The position numbers and the translations under genes were made by a program. A DNA stretch of 64,000 nt from Streptomyces shenzhenensis (lineage in GTDB: Bacteria; Actinomycetota; Actinomycetes; Streptomycetales; Streptomycetaceae). The notes beneath the pieces are model-generated. The model was not told the origin of the DNA, ran no database searches, and saw only the letters and a list, made by a program, of their open reading frames with translations. Of the stretch, positions 42,434-50,879 are shown piece by piece. The stretch is from contig NZ_PENI01000025.1 of assembly GCF_003688995.1 (NCBI RefSeq), positions 62,001 through 126,000 of the forward strand, read 5' to 3'. Within the stretch, counting starts at the first letter, position 1; every line of letters begins with the position of its first letter.

Positions 42434-43866
42434 CCGCCACCCCCCACCGTCCCCACGACGGCGTCTTCGACGTCGCGGTGATCGGCGGAGGCATCGTCGG
42501 CGCGGCGATCGCACGCGAACTGTCCGGCTGCGACGTCTCCGTCGCACTGCTCGAAGCCCGCGACGACGTGGGCGACGGAACGAGCAAGGCCAACACCGCG
42601 ATCCTGCACACCGGTTTCGACGCGAAACCCGGCACACTCGAATCCCGCCTGGTGGCCCGCGGCTACCAGCTGCTGAGCGCCTACGCCAAGGCCACCGGCA
42701 TCCCCGTCGAGCACACCGGAGCCGTCCTGGTGGCCTGGAACGACGAGGAACTCGCCGCGCTGCCCGCGCTGAAGGAGAAGGCCGAGGCCAACGGCTACGC
42801 GCACGGCCGCATCATCGACGCCGACGAGATCTACCGTGTCCTTCCCGACCTCGGCGAGGGCGCGCTCGGCGGACTGACCGTCCCCGACGAATCCATCATC
42901 TGCACCTGGACCACCAATCTCGCCCTGGCCACCGACGCCCGGCAACGCGGCACCACGATCCTGCTCGACCACGCCGTGACCGGAGTCGACCAGGACGACG
43001 AGACGACCGTCCTGCACACACCGGCCGGCGAGGTGCGGACCCGCTGGGTCGTCAACGCCGCCGGGCTGGGCGCCGACCACATCGACCGGCTCCTCGGCCA
43101 CGACCGCTTCACCGTCACCCCCCGCCGCGGCGAGCTGTTCGTCTTCGACAAGCTCACCCGCCCCATGGTCGACAAGATCGTCCTGCCGGTGCCGACCTCC
43201 CGCGGCAAGGGCGTCCTGATCTCCCCGACCATCTACGGCAATGTGATGCTCGGCCCGACCGCCGAAGACCTCACCGACCGCACCGACACCGCCACCTCCG
43301 AGGACGGCTTCGACTTCCTGCTCAGCAAGGGCGAACGCCTCATGCCGCGACTGCTGGCCGAAGAGGTCACCGCCAGCTACGCGGGCCTGCGCGCCGCGAT
43401 CGACCACCCCGACTACCTCATCGAGGCCACACCCGAGCAGCGGTACCTCCTCGTCGGCGGCATCCGCTCCACCGGTCTGACCGCCGGCATCGCCATCGCC
43501 GAACACGCCCGCACCCTCCTCGAAGCGGCCGGGCTGACCCTGCGCACCCGGAGCGACCTGCCCGACCCCCCGCGGATGCCGAACCTCGGCGAGGCATCCC
43601 CGCGCCCCTACCAGGACGCCGACCTCATCGCCCGCGACCCCGCGTACGGCACCGTCGTCTGCTTCTGCGAACGCGTCACCGAAGGCGAGATCCGCGACGC
43701 CTGCCACGCCACCCTGCCCGCCCGCAGCCTGGAGGGGCTGCGCCGGCGCACCCGCGCCATGAACGGCCGCTGCCAGGGGTTCTTCTGCGGCGCGGCCGTC
43801 GCCGCACTGCACGCACAGCACCAGACCCACGACGGCTGCGCCAGCCAGCACAAGGACCACCGATGA
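42430..43866 (+). CDS. GlpA-like FAD dehydrogenase with C-terminal BFD-type [2Fe-2S] domain
   Basis: The product has 478 residues and starts within the kinase stop (ATGA). The N-terminal FAD-binding motif VAVIGGGIVGAAIARELSG, the DGTSKANTAILHTGFDAKPG segment and GGIRSTGLTAGIAIAEHA belong to the DAO/GlpA family of glycerol-3-phosphate dehydrogenases, including the type II forms of anaerobes and Thermotoga. The last 75 residues contain VVCFCERVTEGEIRDACH and NGRCQGFFCG, the four-Cys BFD-like fold that binds [2Fe-2S]. It should oxidise the kinase product to a keto-phosphate and pass electrons through the Fe-S centre to the partner flavoprotein encoded next, as in GlpA/GlpB-type complexes. Start and stop overlaps with both neighbours imply strict coupling. 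Confidence 0.9.
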
Positions 43867-45113
43867 CCGAGCCGCACCTGATCACACCCGACGTCCTCGT
43901 CATCGGCGGCGGACCCGCCGGACTGACCGCCGCGACCGAACTCGCCGACCGGGCCGCAGGACATGTCCTCGTCGTCGACCGGGAACCGGCCGCAGGCGGC
44001 ATCCCCCGGCACAGCGACCACACCGGCTACGGGCTGCGCGACCTGCACCGCGTCCTGACCGGCCCCGCCTACGCCCGCCACCTCGTCCGGCAGGCGACCC
44101 GGGCCGGCGCCGAGATCCGCACCCGCACCATGGTCACCGGCTGGGCCGACGACCACACCGTCGACGTCACCAGCCCCGAAGGCCGCTACCGGATCCGCCC
44201 GCGGTCCATCGTGCTGGCCACCGGCGCCCGGGAACGCCCGCGCACCGCACGCCGCATCCCCGGCGACCGCCCGCACGGCGTCTACACCACCGGCCAACTG
44301 CAGAACCTCGTCCACCTCCACCACCGGCCCGTCGGCGAACGGGCCGTCATCGTCGGCGGGGAACTGGTCAGCTGGTCCGCGGTCGTCACCCTGCGCGAAG
44401 CGGGCTGCACCCCCGCCCTGATGATCAGCCAGTACCCGAAGGCGGAGTCCTACGCCGCCTTCAACGCGGCCGGCCGCACCCTGCTGCGGGTCCCCGTCGC
44501 CACCCGCAGCCGTGTCACCCGCATCATCGGCAAGGGCCGCTGCCAGGCCGTCGAGCTGGAACACCTCGACACCGGCCGACGGCGCACCGTCGCCTGCGAC
44601 ACCGTCGTCTTCACCGGCGACTGGATCCCCGACCACGAACTCGCCCGCGCGGCCGGCATCGCCCTCGACGCGGGCACCCTCGGCCCGCTCACCGACACCG
44701 CCCTGCGCACCAGCCGTCCCGGCGTGTTCGCCGCCGGCAACCTGCTGCACCCCGTCGACACCGCCGATGTCGCCGCCCTCGACGGCCGGCACGTCGCCCA
44801 GCAGGTCATCGGGCATCTGCACGGCATGCCCCGCCCGGCCGACGGGGTCCGGCTGGTCGCCGACGCCCCGTTCCGCTGGGTCGCCCCCCAGATCCTCCGA
44901 CCCGGCGACCCGGCGCCCGCACGGGGCCGACTGCTGCTGTGGACCGACGAATTCGTCCGCTTCCCGCAGGTGACCGTCCGTCAGGACGGGCGGGTCCTCG
45001 CCCGCCGCACCCTCACCTGGCCGGCCGCCCCCGGCCGCGTCTTCCGCGTACCCTCCGGCCTGCTCACCGGCGTGTCGCCCACCGGCGGCCCGGTCCGCAT
45101 CGGGCTCCGCTGA
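43863..45113 (+). CDS. FAD/NAD(P)-dependent oxidoreductase, partner of the GlpA-like subunit
   Basis: The product has 416 residues and overlaps the preceding stop by 4 bases. It has two dinucleotide-binding motifs: VLVIGGGPAGLTAATELAD for FAD and RAVIVGGELVSWSAVVTLRE for the second nucleotide, plus IVLATGARERPRTARRIPGD and GVFAAGNLLHPVDTADVAAL. It corresponds to the small flavoprotein encoded beside GlpA-type dehydrogenases in Thermotoga-like clusters and to HcnB/SoxA-like subunits of multi-component dehydrogenases. No DUF1667 partner is encoded, unlike the Thermotoga arrangement. The C-terminal 75 residues (RWVAPQILRPGDPAPARGRL, RTLTWPAAPGRVFRVP) are beta-rich. It is the last gene of the operon and a terminator hairpin follows. 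Confidence 0.87.
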   Translation: MTEPHLITPDVLVIGGGPAGLTAATELADRAAGHVLVVDREPAAGGIPRHSDHTGYGLRDLHRVLTGPAYARHLVRQATRAGAEIRTRTMVTGWADDHTVDVTSPEGRYRIRPRSIVLATGARERPRTARRIPGDRPHGVYTTGQLQNLVHLHHRPVGERAVIVGGELVSWSAVVTLREAGCTPALMISQYPKAESYAAFNAAGRTLLRVPVATRSRVTRIIGKGRCQAVELEHLDTGRRRTVACDTVVFTGDWIPDHELARAAGIALDAGTLGPLTDTALRTSRPGVFAAGNLLHPVDTADVAALDGRHVAQQVIGHLHGMPRPADGVRLVADAPFRWVAPQILRPGDPAPARGRLLLWTDEFVRFPQVTVRQDGRVLARRTLTWPAAPGRVFRVPSGLLTGVSPTGGPVRIGLR

Positions 45114-45249
45114 GCGCTCAGCCGGAAGGGCCGTGACGCGCCGTCGGCCGGCTGCGGCGGCATCGTGACCGGTCGCGTCTCAGGTGCGCGGACGTCGCTC
45201 GACCCGCTCAGGGGGAAGCGGGCCGCGCCAGGGGAGTGGAGCCACAGGT

Positions 45250-45278
45250 GGCGGCGGGGCCCGGCGGGCCCCGCCGCC
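45250..45278. terminator. Hairpin terminator between convergent operons
   Basis: GGCGGCGGGGCCC (45250-45262) and GGGCCCCGCCGCC (45266-45278) are perfectly complementary over 13 pairs, formally leaving a 3-base loop. It separates the permease/kinase operon from the end of the WYL regulator gene. Confidence 0.75.
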
Positions 45279-45330
45279 GTCGCCGTTCGCCGATCCGGCA
45301 CCGCGACGGTCGGCGGTACGGGTGTGGCGG

Positions 45331-46359
45331 TCACCGGTCCGGGGGCGGCGCGTCCGGACCGGCGGGCGGATCGGCCGCGGCGTCGGCGTAGCGGCGTGCC
45401 AGGAGCGCGAAGGCGTCCCGCAGTTCGGGCGGGCCGACGACCCGGACGTCGGCGTCGAACCTGCCGACGGCGGCGGCCAGCCCGGGCCACGACCACGCGC
45501 CCAGGAGGAGCCGGCAGCGGTCCGGGCCCAGTTCCTCGACTATGCCGTCGCGGCTGTATGTGGACACCACGGAGGCGGGCAGGTCGAGGATCACCTCGCC
45601 GTGGCACGGCCGGCCGCCGGCGCCGTCGGAGCCCTGGAACCGGCCGGCGACGAACGCGGCCACATCGCCTCCGGGCAGTTCGCGCGGGCTGAACCGGGGC
45701 CCGGTGGGGGTACGCGGGGCCAGCCGGTCGACGCGGAAGGTGCGCCAGTCGTCCCGGTCCAGGTCCCAGGCGACGAGATACCAGCGGCCACCCCAGGTGA
45801 CCAGGTGATACGGCTCCGCCCTGCGCGGCGGCGGCACGGCGTGCCCGGTCTCGGAGGCCGTGGGCCCGGAGACCGGTGAGTAGTCGAAGCGCAGCACCTC
45901 GCGGTCCCGGACGGCGGTACTGAGCGCCACCAGCACCTGCGGGTCGACCTGCGGGTTCGGCCGGGCGCCCACCCGCTCGACGGCGGTGACCTCCATGGCG
46001 TCGACCCGATGGCGCAACCGGGCCGGCATCACCTGCCGGACGGTCTGCAGCGCCCGCGCCGCCGCCTCCTCGATCCCGGCACCGGTCGTGGCGGCGGTGC
46101 GCAGCGCGACGGCCAGGGCCACGGCCTGGTCGTCGTCGAACAGCAGCGGCGGCAGCCGGCTGCCCGCCCCGAGCCGGTAGCCCCCGTCGGGCCCCTTGCT
46201 GGCCACGATCGGGTAGCCGAGCTCCCGCAGGCGGTCGACGTCGCGGCGCACGGTGCGCGCGCTGACCGCCAACCGCTCGGCCAGCAGCTGCCCCGGCCAG
46301 TCCCGGCGGGCCTGAAGCAGCGAGAGCAGGGACAGCAACCGTGCCGAGGTCTTCTGCAT
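45331..46359 (-). CDS. WYL-domain helix-turn-helix transcriptional regulator
   Basis: The product is about 342 residues. N-terminal HTH_11 domain: SARLLSLLSLLQARRDWPGQ, LAERLAVSARTVRRDVDRLR, followed by the conserved LGYPIVASKGPDGGYRL. Central WYL domain: EPYHLVTWGGRWYLVAWDLD and WRTFRVDRL. The C-terminal part is WCX-like. WYL proteins bind nucleotides or nucleic acids and regulate DNA-damage or defence genes in some bacteria; this Streptomyces subtype is usually divergent from a single enzyme gene. It is divergent from a DinB-fold gene 99 bases away, its probable target. ATG 46368 is an alternative start. Confidence 0.9.
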   Translation of the reverse strand: MQKTSARLLSLLSLLQARRDWPGQLLAERLAVSARTVRRDVDRLRELGYPIVASKGPDGGYRLGAGSRLPPLLFDDDQAVALAVALRTAATTGAGIEEAAARALQTVRQVMPARLRHRVDAMEVTAVERVGARPNPQVDPQVLVALSTAVRDREVLRFDYSPVSGPTASETGHAVPPPRRAEPYHLVTWGGRWYLVAWDLDRDDWRTFRVDRLAPRTPTGPRFSPRELPGGDVAAFVAGRFQGSDGAGGRPCHGEVILDLPASVVSTYSRDGIVEELGPDRCRLLLGAWSWPGLAAAVGRFDADVRVVGPPELRDAFALLARRYADAAADPPAGPDAPPPDR

Positions 46360-46458
46360 GACACCCATCCTGCCGGGAGAAGCGGCCACAACCTGTCCGC
46401 TTCCGCTGCGACTGTGGTGGGCGTCGGACAACGAGAACGACCAGAAGGACCGATCACC

Positions 46459-47037
46459 GTGAACGCCATGAGCACCACCCCCACGACGCCCGGCCGCGAG
46501 CGGACCGACCTGCTCACCGCACTCGCCGCCGCGCGCTCCGCCCTGACCGGGACGGCACGCGGGCTCACCGACGAACAGGCCGGCGAGCGGCCGACGGTCA
46601 GCGACCTGTGCCTGGGCGGGCTGATCAAGCACGTCACCTCCGTCGAGGAGGCATGGCTGCGCTTCGTCCTCGACGGCCCTTCGGCGATGCGCTTCGACCT
46701 GCCCGACGGTGTCACCTGGGCCGACCTCGCGGCCGGCACCGCCCGGGAGGTCCCGCAGTGGGCCATCGACCGGCAGGGCGAGTTCCGGATGCAGCCCGGC
46801 GAGACCCTGGCCGGGATCATCGAGCGCTACGAGCGGGTCGCCGCCCGCAGCGAGGAGATCATCGTGACCGTCCCCGACCTGTCGGCGGCACATCCGCTGC
46901 CGGAGGCCCCCTGGAACGAGCCGGGAGCGTCGTGGAGCGTGCGCCGGGTGCTGACCCACGTCATCGCCGAGACCGCGCAGCACGCCGGGCACGCGGACAT
47001 CCTGCGCGAGGCGCTGGACGGTCAGAAGTCGAGCTGA
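46459..47037 (+). CDS. DinB-fold (mycothiol-transferase-like) protein
   Basis: The product has 192 residues; GTG 46459 has AAGGA upstream. The four-helix DinB/DUF664 pattern includes ERTDLLTALAAARSALTGTA, the metal-ligand His in GGLIKHVTSVEEAWLRF, GIIERYERVAARSEEIIVTV and the second His pair in RRVLTHVIAETAQHAGHADI. Actinobacterial DinB proteins are metal-dependent and many use mycothiol to detoxify electrophiles. It is divergent from and probably controlled by the WYL regulator. Confidence 0.9.
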   Translation: MNAMSTTPTTPGRERTDLLTALAAARSALTGTARGLTDEQAGERPTVSDLCLGGLIKHVTSVEEAWLRFVLDGPSAMRFDLPDGVTWADLAAGTAREVPQWAIDRQGEFRMQPGETLAGIIERYERVAARSEEIIVTVPDLSAAHPLPEAPWNEPGASWSVRRVLTHVIAETAQHAGHADILREALDGQKSS

Positions 47038-47087
47038 CCACCGGCCCCCCGCACACCGGCCCACCGCCGCGGCCCGGTCCACGGGAC

Positions 47088-48047
47088 CTACGGCTCCCCG
47101 CGTGTGGTGGCGAAGTGTCTGCGGTAGTGGGTCGGGGTGGTGCCCAGGTGGCGGGCGAAGACGCGGCGGAGGGTCTCGTCGGTGCCGAGTCCGCTGTGCC
47201 GTGCGGCCGAGGTGACGCTGTGCCCTTCGAGGAGCAGCTGCTGGGCGCGGTCCAGGCGGACCCGCTCGACCCAGCGCGCGGGTGTGGTGCCCAGTTCGGC
47301 GCGGAACAGCCGGGCCAGGTGCCGAGGGCTGATGGCGGCGGATGCGGCCATGGCGGGCAGGCTGTGGTCGGCGGCCGGATCGGCGAGCACGGACGCGATC
47401 AATGTGCGCAGCAGGTCACTGTGGGCGGGCGGGGTGGTCAGGGCCGTGGAGAACTGTGACTGCCCGCCGGGCCGCTGCATGAACACCACCAGTTCGCGCG
47501 CGATGTCCCGCGCCGCGTCGGCGCCGTGGTCGTCCTCCACCAGGGCGAGGGCGAGATCGATGCCCGCGCTGATGCCCGCGGAGGTGACATAGCGCCCGTC
47601 GCGGATGTGGATGGCGTCCGGCTCGACCCGTACACGGGGATAGCGGAGAGCGAGCGCGGCCGCGTGCCGCCAGTGTGTCGTCGCGCGGCGGCCGTCGAGC
47701 AGACCCAGTTCCGCCAGGACGAAGGCGCCGGTGCACACGGAGGCGACGCGGGGCGCCCGCGCGGTGAGGATGCGGGCCGCGGCCAGCAGCCCGTCCTCGA
47801 TCGGCTGCGCGGCCAGCCGGTCGCCGCCGGCCACCACGACCGTGTCGACCGCGCCCGCGTCGGCCGCCCGGACCGTGCCGGTCAGCGCCGGCCCCGCGGA
47901 GGTGGTGACCGTCCCGCCGCGCGGGGAGACCAGCACCAGCTCATAGCGGGGAGCGAGCCGACCCGCCTGATGGAGCACCTCCGAGGGGCCGCTGACATCA
48001 AGCATGGTCACCCCCTCGAAGACCAGGAAGCCAACCCGATGCGACAT
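47088..48047 (-). CDS. GlxA-family regulator (DJ-1/PfpI sensor plus AraC DNA-binding domain)
   Basis: The product has 319 residues. Residues 1-185 are a DJ-1/PfpI domain: VGFLVFEGVTMLDVSGPSEV, VDTVVVAGGD, VASVCTGAFVLAELGLLDGR with the elbow Cys, and RYVTSAGISAGIDLALALVE. Residues 210-315 are an AraC double helix-turn-helix: ISPRHLARLFRAELGTTPAR, SAARHSGLGTDETLRRVF. GlxA-type proteins activate small-molecule catabolic or stress genes; the sensor ligand is mostly unknown. ATG 48047 lacks a good ribosome binding site. No divergent target gene starts close by except the STAND ATPase 240 bases away. Confidence 0.9.
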   Translation of the reverse strand: MSHRVGFLVFEGVTMLDVSGPSEVLHQAGRLAPRYELVLVSPRGGTVTTSAGPALTGTVRAADAGAVDTVVVAGGDRLAAQPIEDGLLAAARILTARAPRVASVCTGAFVLAELGLLDGRRATTHWRHAAALALRYPRVRVEPDAIHIRDGRYVTSAGISAGIDLALALVEDDHGADAARDIARELVVFMQRPGGQSQFSTALTTPPAHSDLLRTLIASVLADPAADHSLPAMAASAAISPRHLARLFRAELGTTPARWVERVRLDRAQQLLLEGHSVTSAARHSGLGTDETLRRVFARHLGTTPTHYRRHFATTRGEP

Positions 48048-48160
48048 GTCCGAATCCGTGGTTTCCCCGGCAGTAGTGACCTGGCCCAGCCTACGCCGTC
48101 GACGAACCCCAAAGGCAGATCACCGATCCGGCCGGACGACCGGCCCGCACCACCGGGCCG

Positions 48161-48188
48161 CCGTCAGCCGTCAGCCGTCAGCCGTCCG
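48161..48188. repeat. Four tandem copies of a 7-bp unit
   Basis: GCCGTCA occurs three times in tandem (48161-48181), followed by GCCGTCC (48182-48188), in the promoter region of the STAND ATPase. Such short tandem repeats can change copy number; any effect here is speculative. Confidence 0.7.
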
Positions 48189-48290
48189 GCCGTGCCGCTT
48201 TGTGCGTGCCGGGCTGTCCAACCGCGCAAGATCTCTTTACGGTGGATGCCTGACGGGCCCGTTGAGGCGCCGCACGATGAAGGGGGAGTG

Positions 48291-50801
48291 GTGGAAGCCG
48301 AGTTGGCGGCGCTCGCGGCATCGGGGGCGACGACTCTGGTCGGGTTGATGGTGTCGGAGTCGTGGGAGCAGGCGAAGACGCGGCTGGCCCGCCTCCTCGG
48401 CCGGCGCGGTGCGACCGGCTCCACCGAGGAGGAACTGCGGCGGGCCGAGCAGACGCTGGCGACCGCGCGCTCCACCCACGACGACGAAGCCGAGAGCCGG
48501 CTGCGCGGCGCATGGCAGACGCGCATCCTCGACATTCTCACCACCGATCCCGACCGCGGCGAGGAACTGCTGCGACTGCTGTCGGAACTGGCGCCGCCCG
48601 GCACCCCCACCATGGTCAGCTCGATCTCCGGCGGCACCCATCACGGTCCCGTCTTCCAGGGCTCCGCCATCTACGGCGGCGTCACCTTCCACGTCCGGAC
48701 CCCCGCCGAGCGCGACCTGCGGATCAAACCCGACCAAGTGCCCGCGGTGACCGCCCGGTTCATCAACCGCTCCGCCGAACTCGCCCGGCTGGACGAGGCG
48801 TTGGGCGCCACCGGCGACGGGCCGCGGCAGCCCGTGACGCTCGGCGTGGTGCACGGCCTGTCCGGCATCGGCAAGTCCGCGCTGGCCCGCTGGTGGGCGC
48901 ACAAGGAACACGCACGCTTCCCCGACGGCCAGCTCTATGTGGACTTCGCACCCCTGAAGGGCGATGCGGCGACTCCGGACGCGGCGGGCGGAGACGTCTC
49001 CGAGGCCATGGCCATGGTGCTGCGCGGACTGCACGTCGCCGACGAGTTCATGCCCGCATCGCTGGCCGAACGGACCAACCTGCTGCGCTCCCGCTCCGCG
49101 GGGCAACGGCTGCTCGTGGTGCTGGACGGGGTCGACCAGCCCGCGCAGGTCCGCCCGTTCATCCCCAAGGGGCCGGGCAGCGCGGTGCTGGTCACCAGCC
49201 ACCGCCGCCTGGGCGAACTCGCCCTGGACGGTGCCCGGCTGATCGATGTGCGTCCGCTCGACACCGACGGCGGACGGGCGCTCCTGGCGGACCTGTGCGG
49301 CCAGCACACTGTCGACAGCGAGCGGGCGGCCGCCGCCCGCCTGGTCCAGCTGTGTTCCGGACTGCCGGTGGCCCTGCGGATCGTCGCCGCCCGCCTGTCG
49401 AGCGACGACGGCATGACCCTGGCATCGCTGGCCGCGGAACTGGACGACGAGACCGGCCGGCTCGCCGGGCTGTCCCTGGAGGGTGAGGAGCTGTCCATGT
49501 CCGCGGCACTCGGGCCGTCTTACCGGCTGCTGGCACCGGAGGCGGCGCGGCTGTACCGGCTGCTGGGCCTGCTGCCGGCCGGCCCCGTCGACGCCGCGGT
49601 CGCCGCGGCCGCCGCCGGCACCGATCTCGCGGGCGCGCAGCGGCTGCTGCGCGTGCTCGCCACCGCCCATCTGGTGGAGACCACGCCCGACGGCCGCCAC
49701 CGCATGCCCGACCTGGTCCGCCTGCACGCCCGCGAGCAGGCCGCGGAGCGGGAGACCGCCGAAGAGCACACGGCGGTGACACGACGGGTGGCCACCCACT
49801 ACCTGGCCCTGACCGCATTCGCCGACCGCGCCGTGAAACGCAACCGGCTGCGCATCGCCCCGCTGTCGCCGCTGCTGGACCAGGCCGTCGACCCGTTCAC
49901 CGCGCCCGGCGGACCCGATCCCCTGGAGTGGCTGGACGCCGAACGCACCATGATCCTTGCGGTGCTGCGCGAGGCCGCCCGGAACGGGCTGCACGACCTC
50001 GTGTGGCCGCTGGCCGAGGCCTTCACCGTGCTGTTCCTGCACCGCCGTTACCTCGGCGCATGGAAGGAATCACTGGAACTGGGCGTCGCCGCGGCCGGGG
50101 CCGCCGGGGCATCGGCCGGCACGGCGGCGCAGGTCGAACAGGCCGCGGCCGCCGAGGCCCGGCTGCGCAGCCTGCTGTCCCGGCCGTTGATGGACCTCGG
50201 CGAGTACGCCGCGGCCCACACCGAACTGGAAACCGCCGTCGCCCGTGCCGACGTGACCGGCAACCTCGTCCTGCGGGCCTCGGTCCAGGAGTTCCTCGGC
50301 CGGTACCTGGACGTGGCCGAACCGGACCGGGCGGTCGAGGCCTACCAGCGCTCCCTGAGCCTCAACAGCCGCGCCGGGGAACCCCGCGGCGCCGCCATCG
50401 CCGCCTTCTTCCTCGGCTGCGCCCAGGACGCCCGAGGCGACCACGCGCAGGCCCTGGCGACCCTGCTCCGGGCCCGTGCGGACCTGCTGTCCGGCGGCGA
50501 ACCCGATCCGCGGATGGCTGCCCGGGTGACGGCCGCCATCGGTACGGTCCACGCCCACCTGGGGGACACCGAAGCGGCCGTCGCCGCACTGAGCGAGGCG
50601 GCCGGCGAACTGCGCCGACAGCAGGCCGGCCACTACGAGGCCCAGGCCCTCACCCGGCTCGCCGACCTCGTCCAGCCCACCGGCCGCACCGCCGAAGTGC
50701 GCCGTTGGCTCACTCGCGCCCTCGCCGTCCACACCGCCAACGGCAGCCCCGAGGCGCAGGAGCTGCAACGGAGGCTGAACGCCCTGGACACCGAGACCTG
50801 A
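48291..50801 (+). CDS. STAND/NB-ARC ATPase with TPR repeats
   Basis: The product is about 836 residues. The N-terminal helical region (about 1-100) starts EAELAALAASGATTLVGLMV and ends in a linker with short HGPVFQGSAIYGGVTFHV beta repeats often seen in Streptomyces STAND proteins. NB-ARC follows (about 155-430): Walker A GVVHGLSGIGKSALARWW, Walker B QRLLVVLDGVDQP, sensor-like GSAVLVTSHRRLGELAL, and CSGLPVALRIVAARL. A winged-helix-like segment and TPR-type helices (about 540-836; AVEAYQRSLSLNSRAGEPRG, AALSEAAGELRRQQAGH) complete it. STAND proteins are signal-driven switches in regulation or immunity. No effector domain is fused. GTG 48291 follows GGGGGAG; ATG 48246 is an in-frame alternative. 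It is convergent with the GT-B-like gene. Confidence 0.85.
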   Translation: MEAELAALAASGATTLVGLMVSESWEQAKTRLARLLGRRGATGSTEEELRRAEQTLATARSTHDDEAESRLRGAWQTRILDILTTDPDRGEELLRLLSELAPPGTPTMVSSISGGTHHGPVFQGSAIYGGVTFHVRTPAERDLRIKPDQVPAVTARFINRSAELARLDEALGATGDGPRQPVTLGVVHGLSGIGKSALARWWAHKEHARFPDGQLYVDFAPLKGDAATPDAAGGDVSEAMAMVLRGLHVADEFMPASLAERTNLLRSRSAGQRLLVVLDGVDQPAQVRPFIPKGPGSAVLVTSHRRLGELALDGARLIDVRPLDTDGGRALLADLCGQHTVDSERAAAARLVQLCSGLPVALRIVAARLSSDDGMTLASLAAELDDETGRLAGLSLEGEELSMSAALGPSYRLLAPEAARLYRLLGLLPAGPVDAAVAAAAAGTDLAGAQRLLRVLATAHLVETTPDGRHRMPDLVRLHAREQAAERETAEEHTAVTRRVATHYLALTAFADRAVKRNRLRIAPLSPLLDQAVDPFTAPGGPDPLEWLDAERTMILAVLREAARNGLHDLVWPLAEAFTVLFLHRRYLGAWKESLELGVAAAGAAGASAGTAAQVEQAAAAEARLRSLLSRPLMDLGEYAAAHTELETAVARADVTGNLVLRASVQEFLGRYLDVAEPDRAVEAYQRSLSLNSRAGEPRGAAIAAFFLGCAQDARGDHAQALATLLRARADLLSGGEPDPRMAARVTAAIGTVHAHLGDTEAAVAALSEAAGELRRQQAGHYEAQALTRLADLVQPTGRTAEVRRWLTRALAVHTANGSPEAQELQRRLNALDTET

Positions 50802-50832
50802 ACCGGCCGAGGACGGCGGGCCGAGACTCGCG

Positions 50833-50879
50833 ACCGGGCCGTGACCGGGGGAGGGAACCGGGGGTGTCACGGGCCCGGT
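50833..50879. terminator. Hairpin between STAND ATPase and GT-B-like gene
   Basis: Arms 50833-50845 (ACCGGGCCGTGAC) and 50866-50879 (GTCACGGGCCCGGT) pair with a single bulged base around a G-rich 20-base loop. Both flanking genes read toward it. Confidence 0.6.
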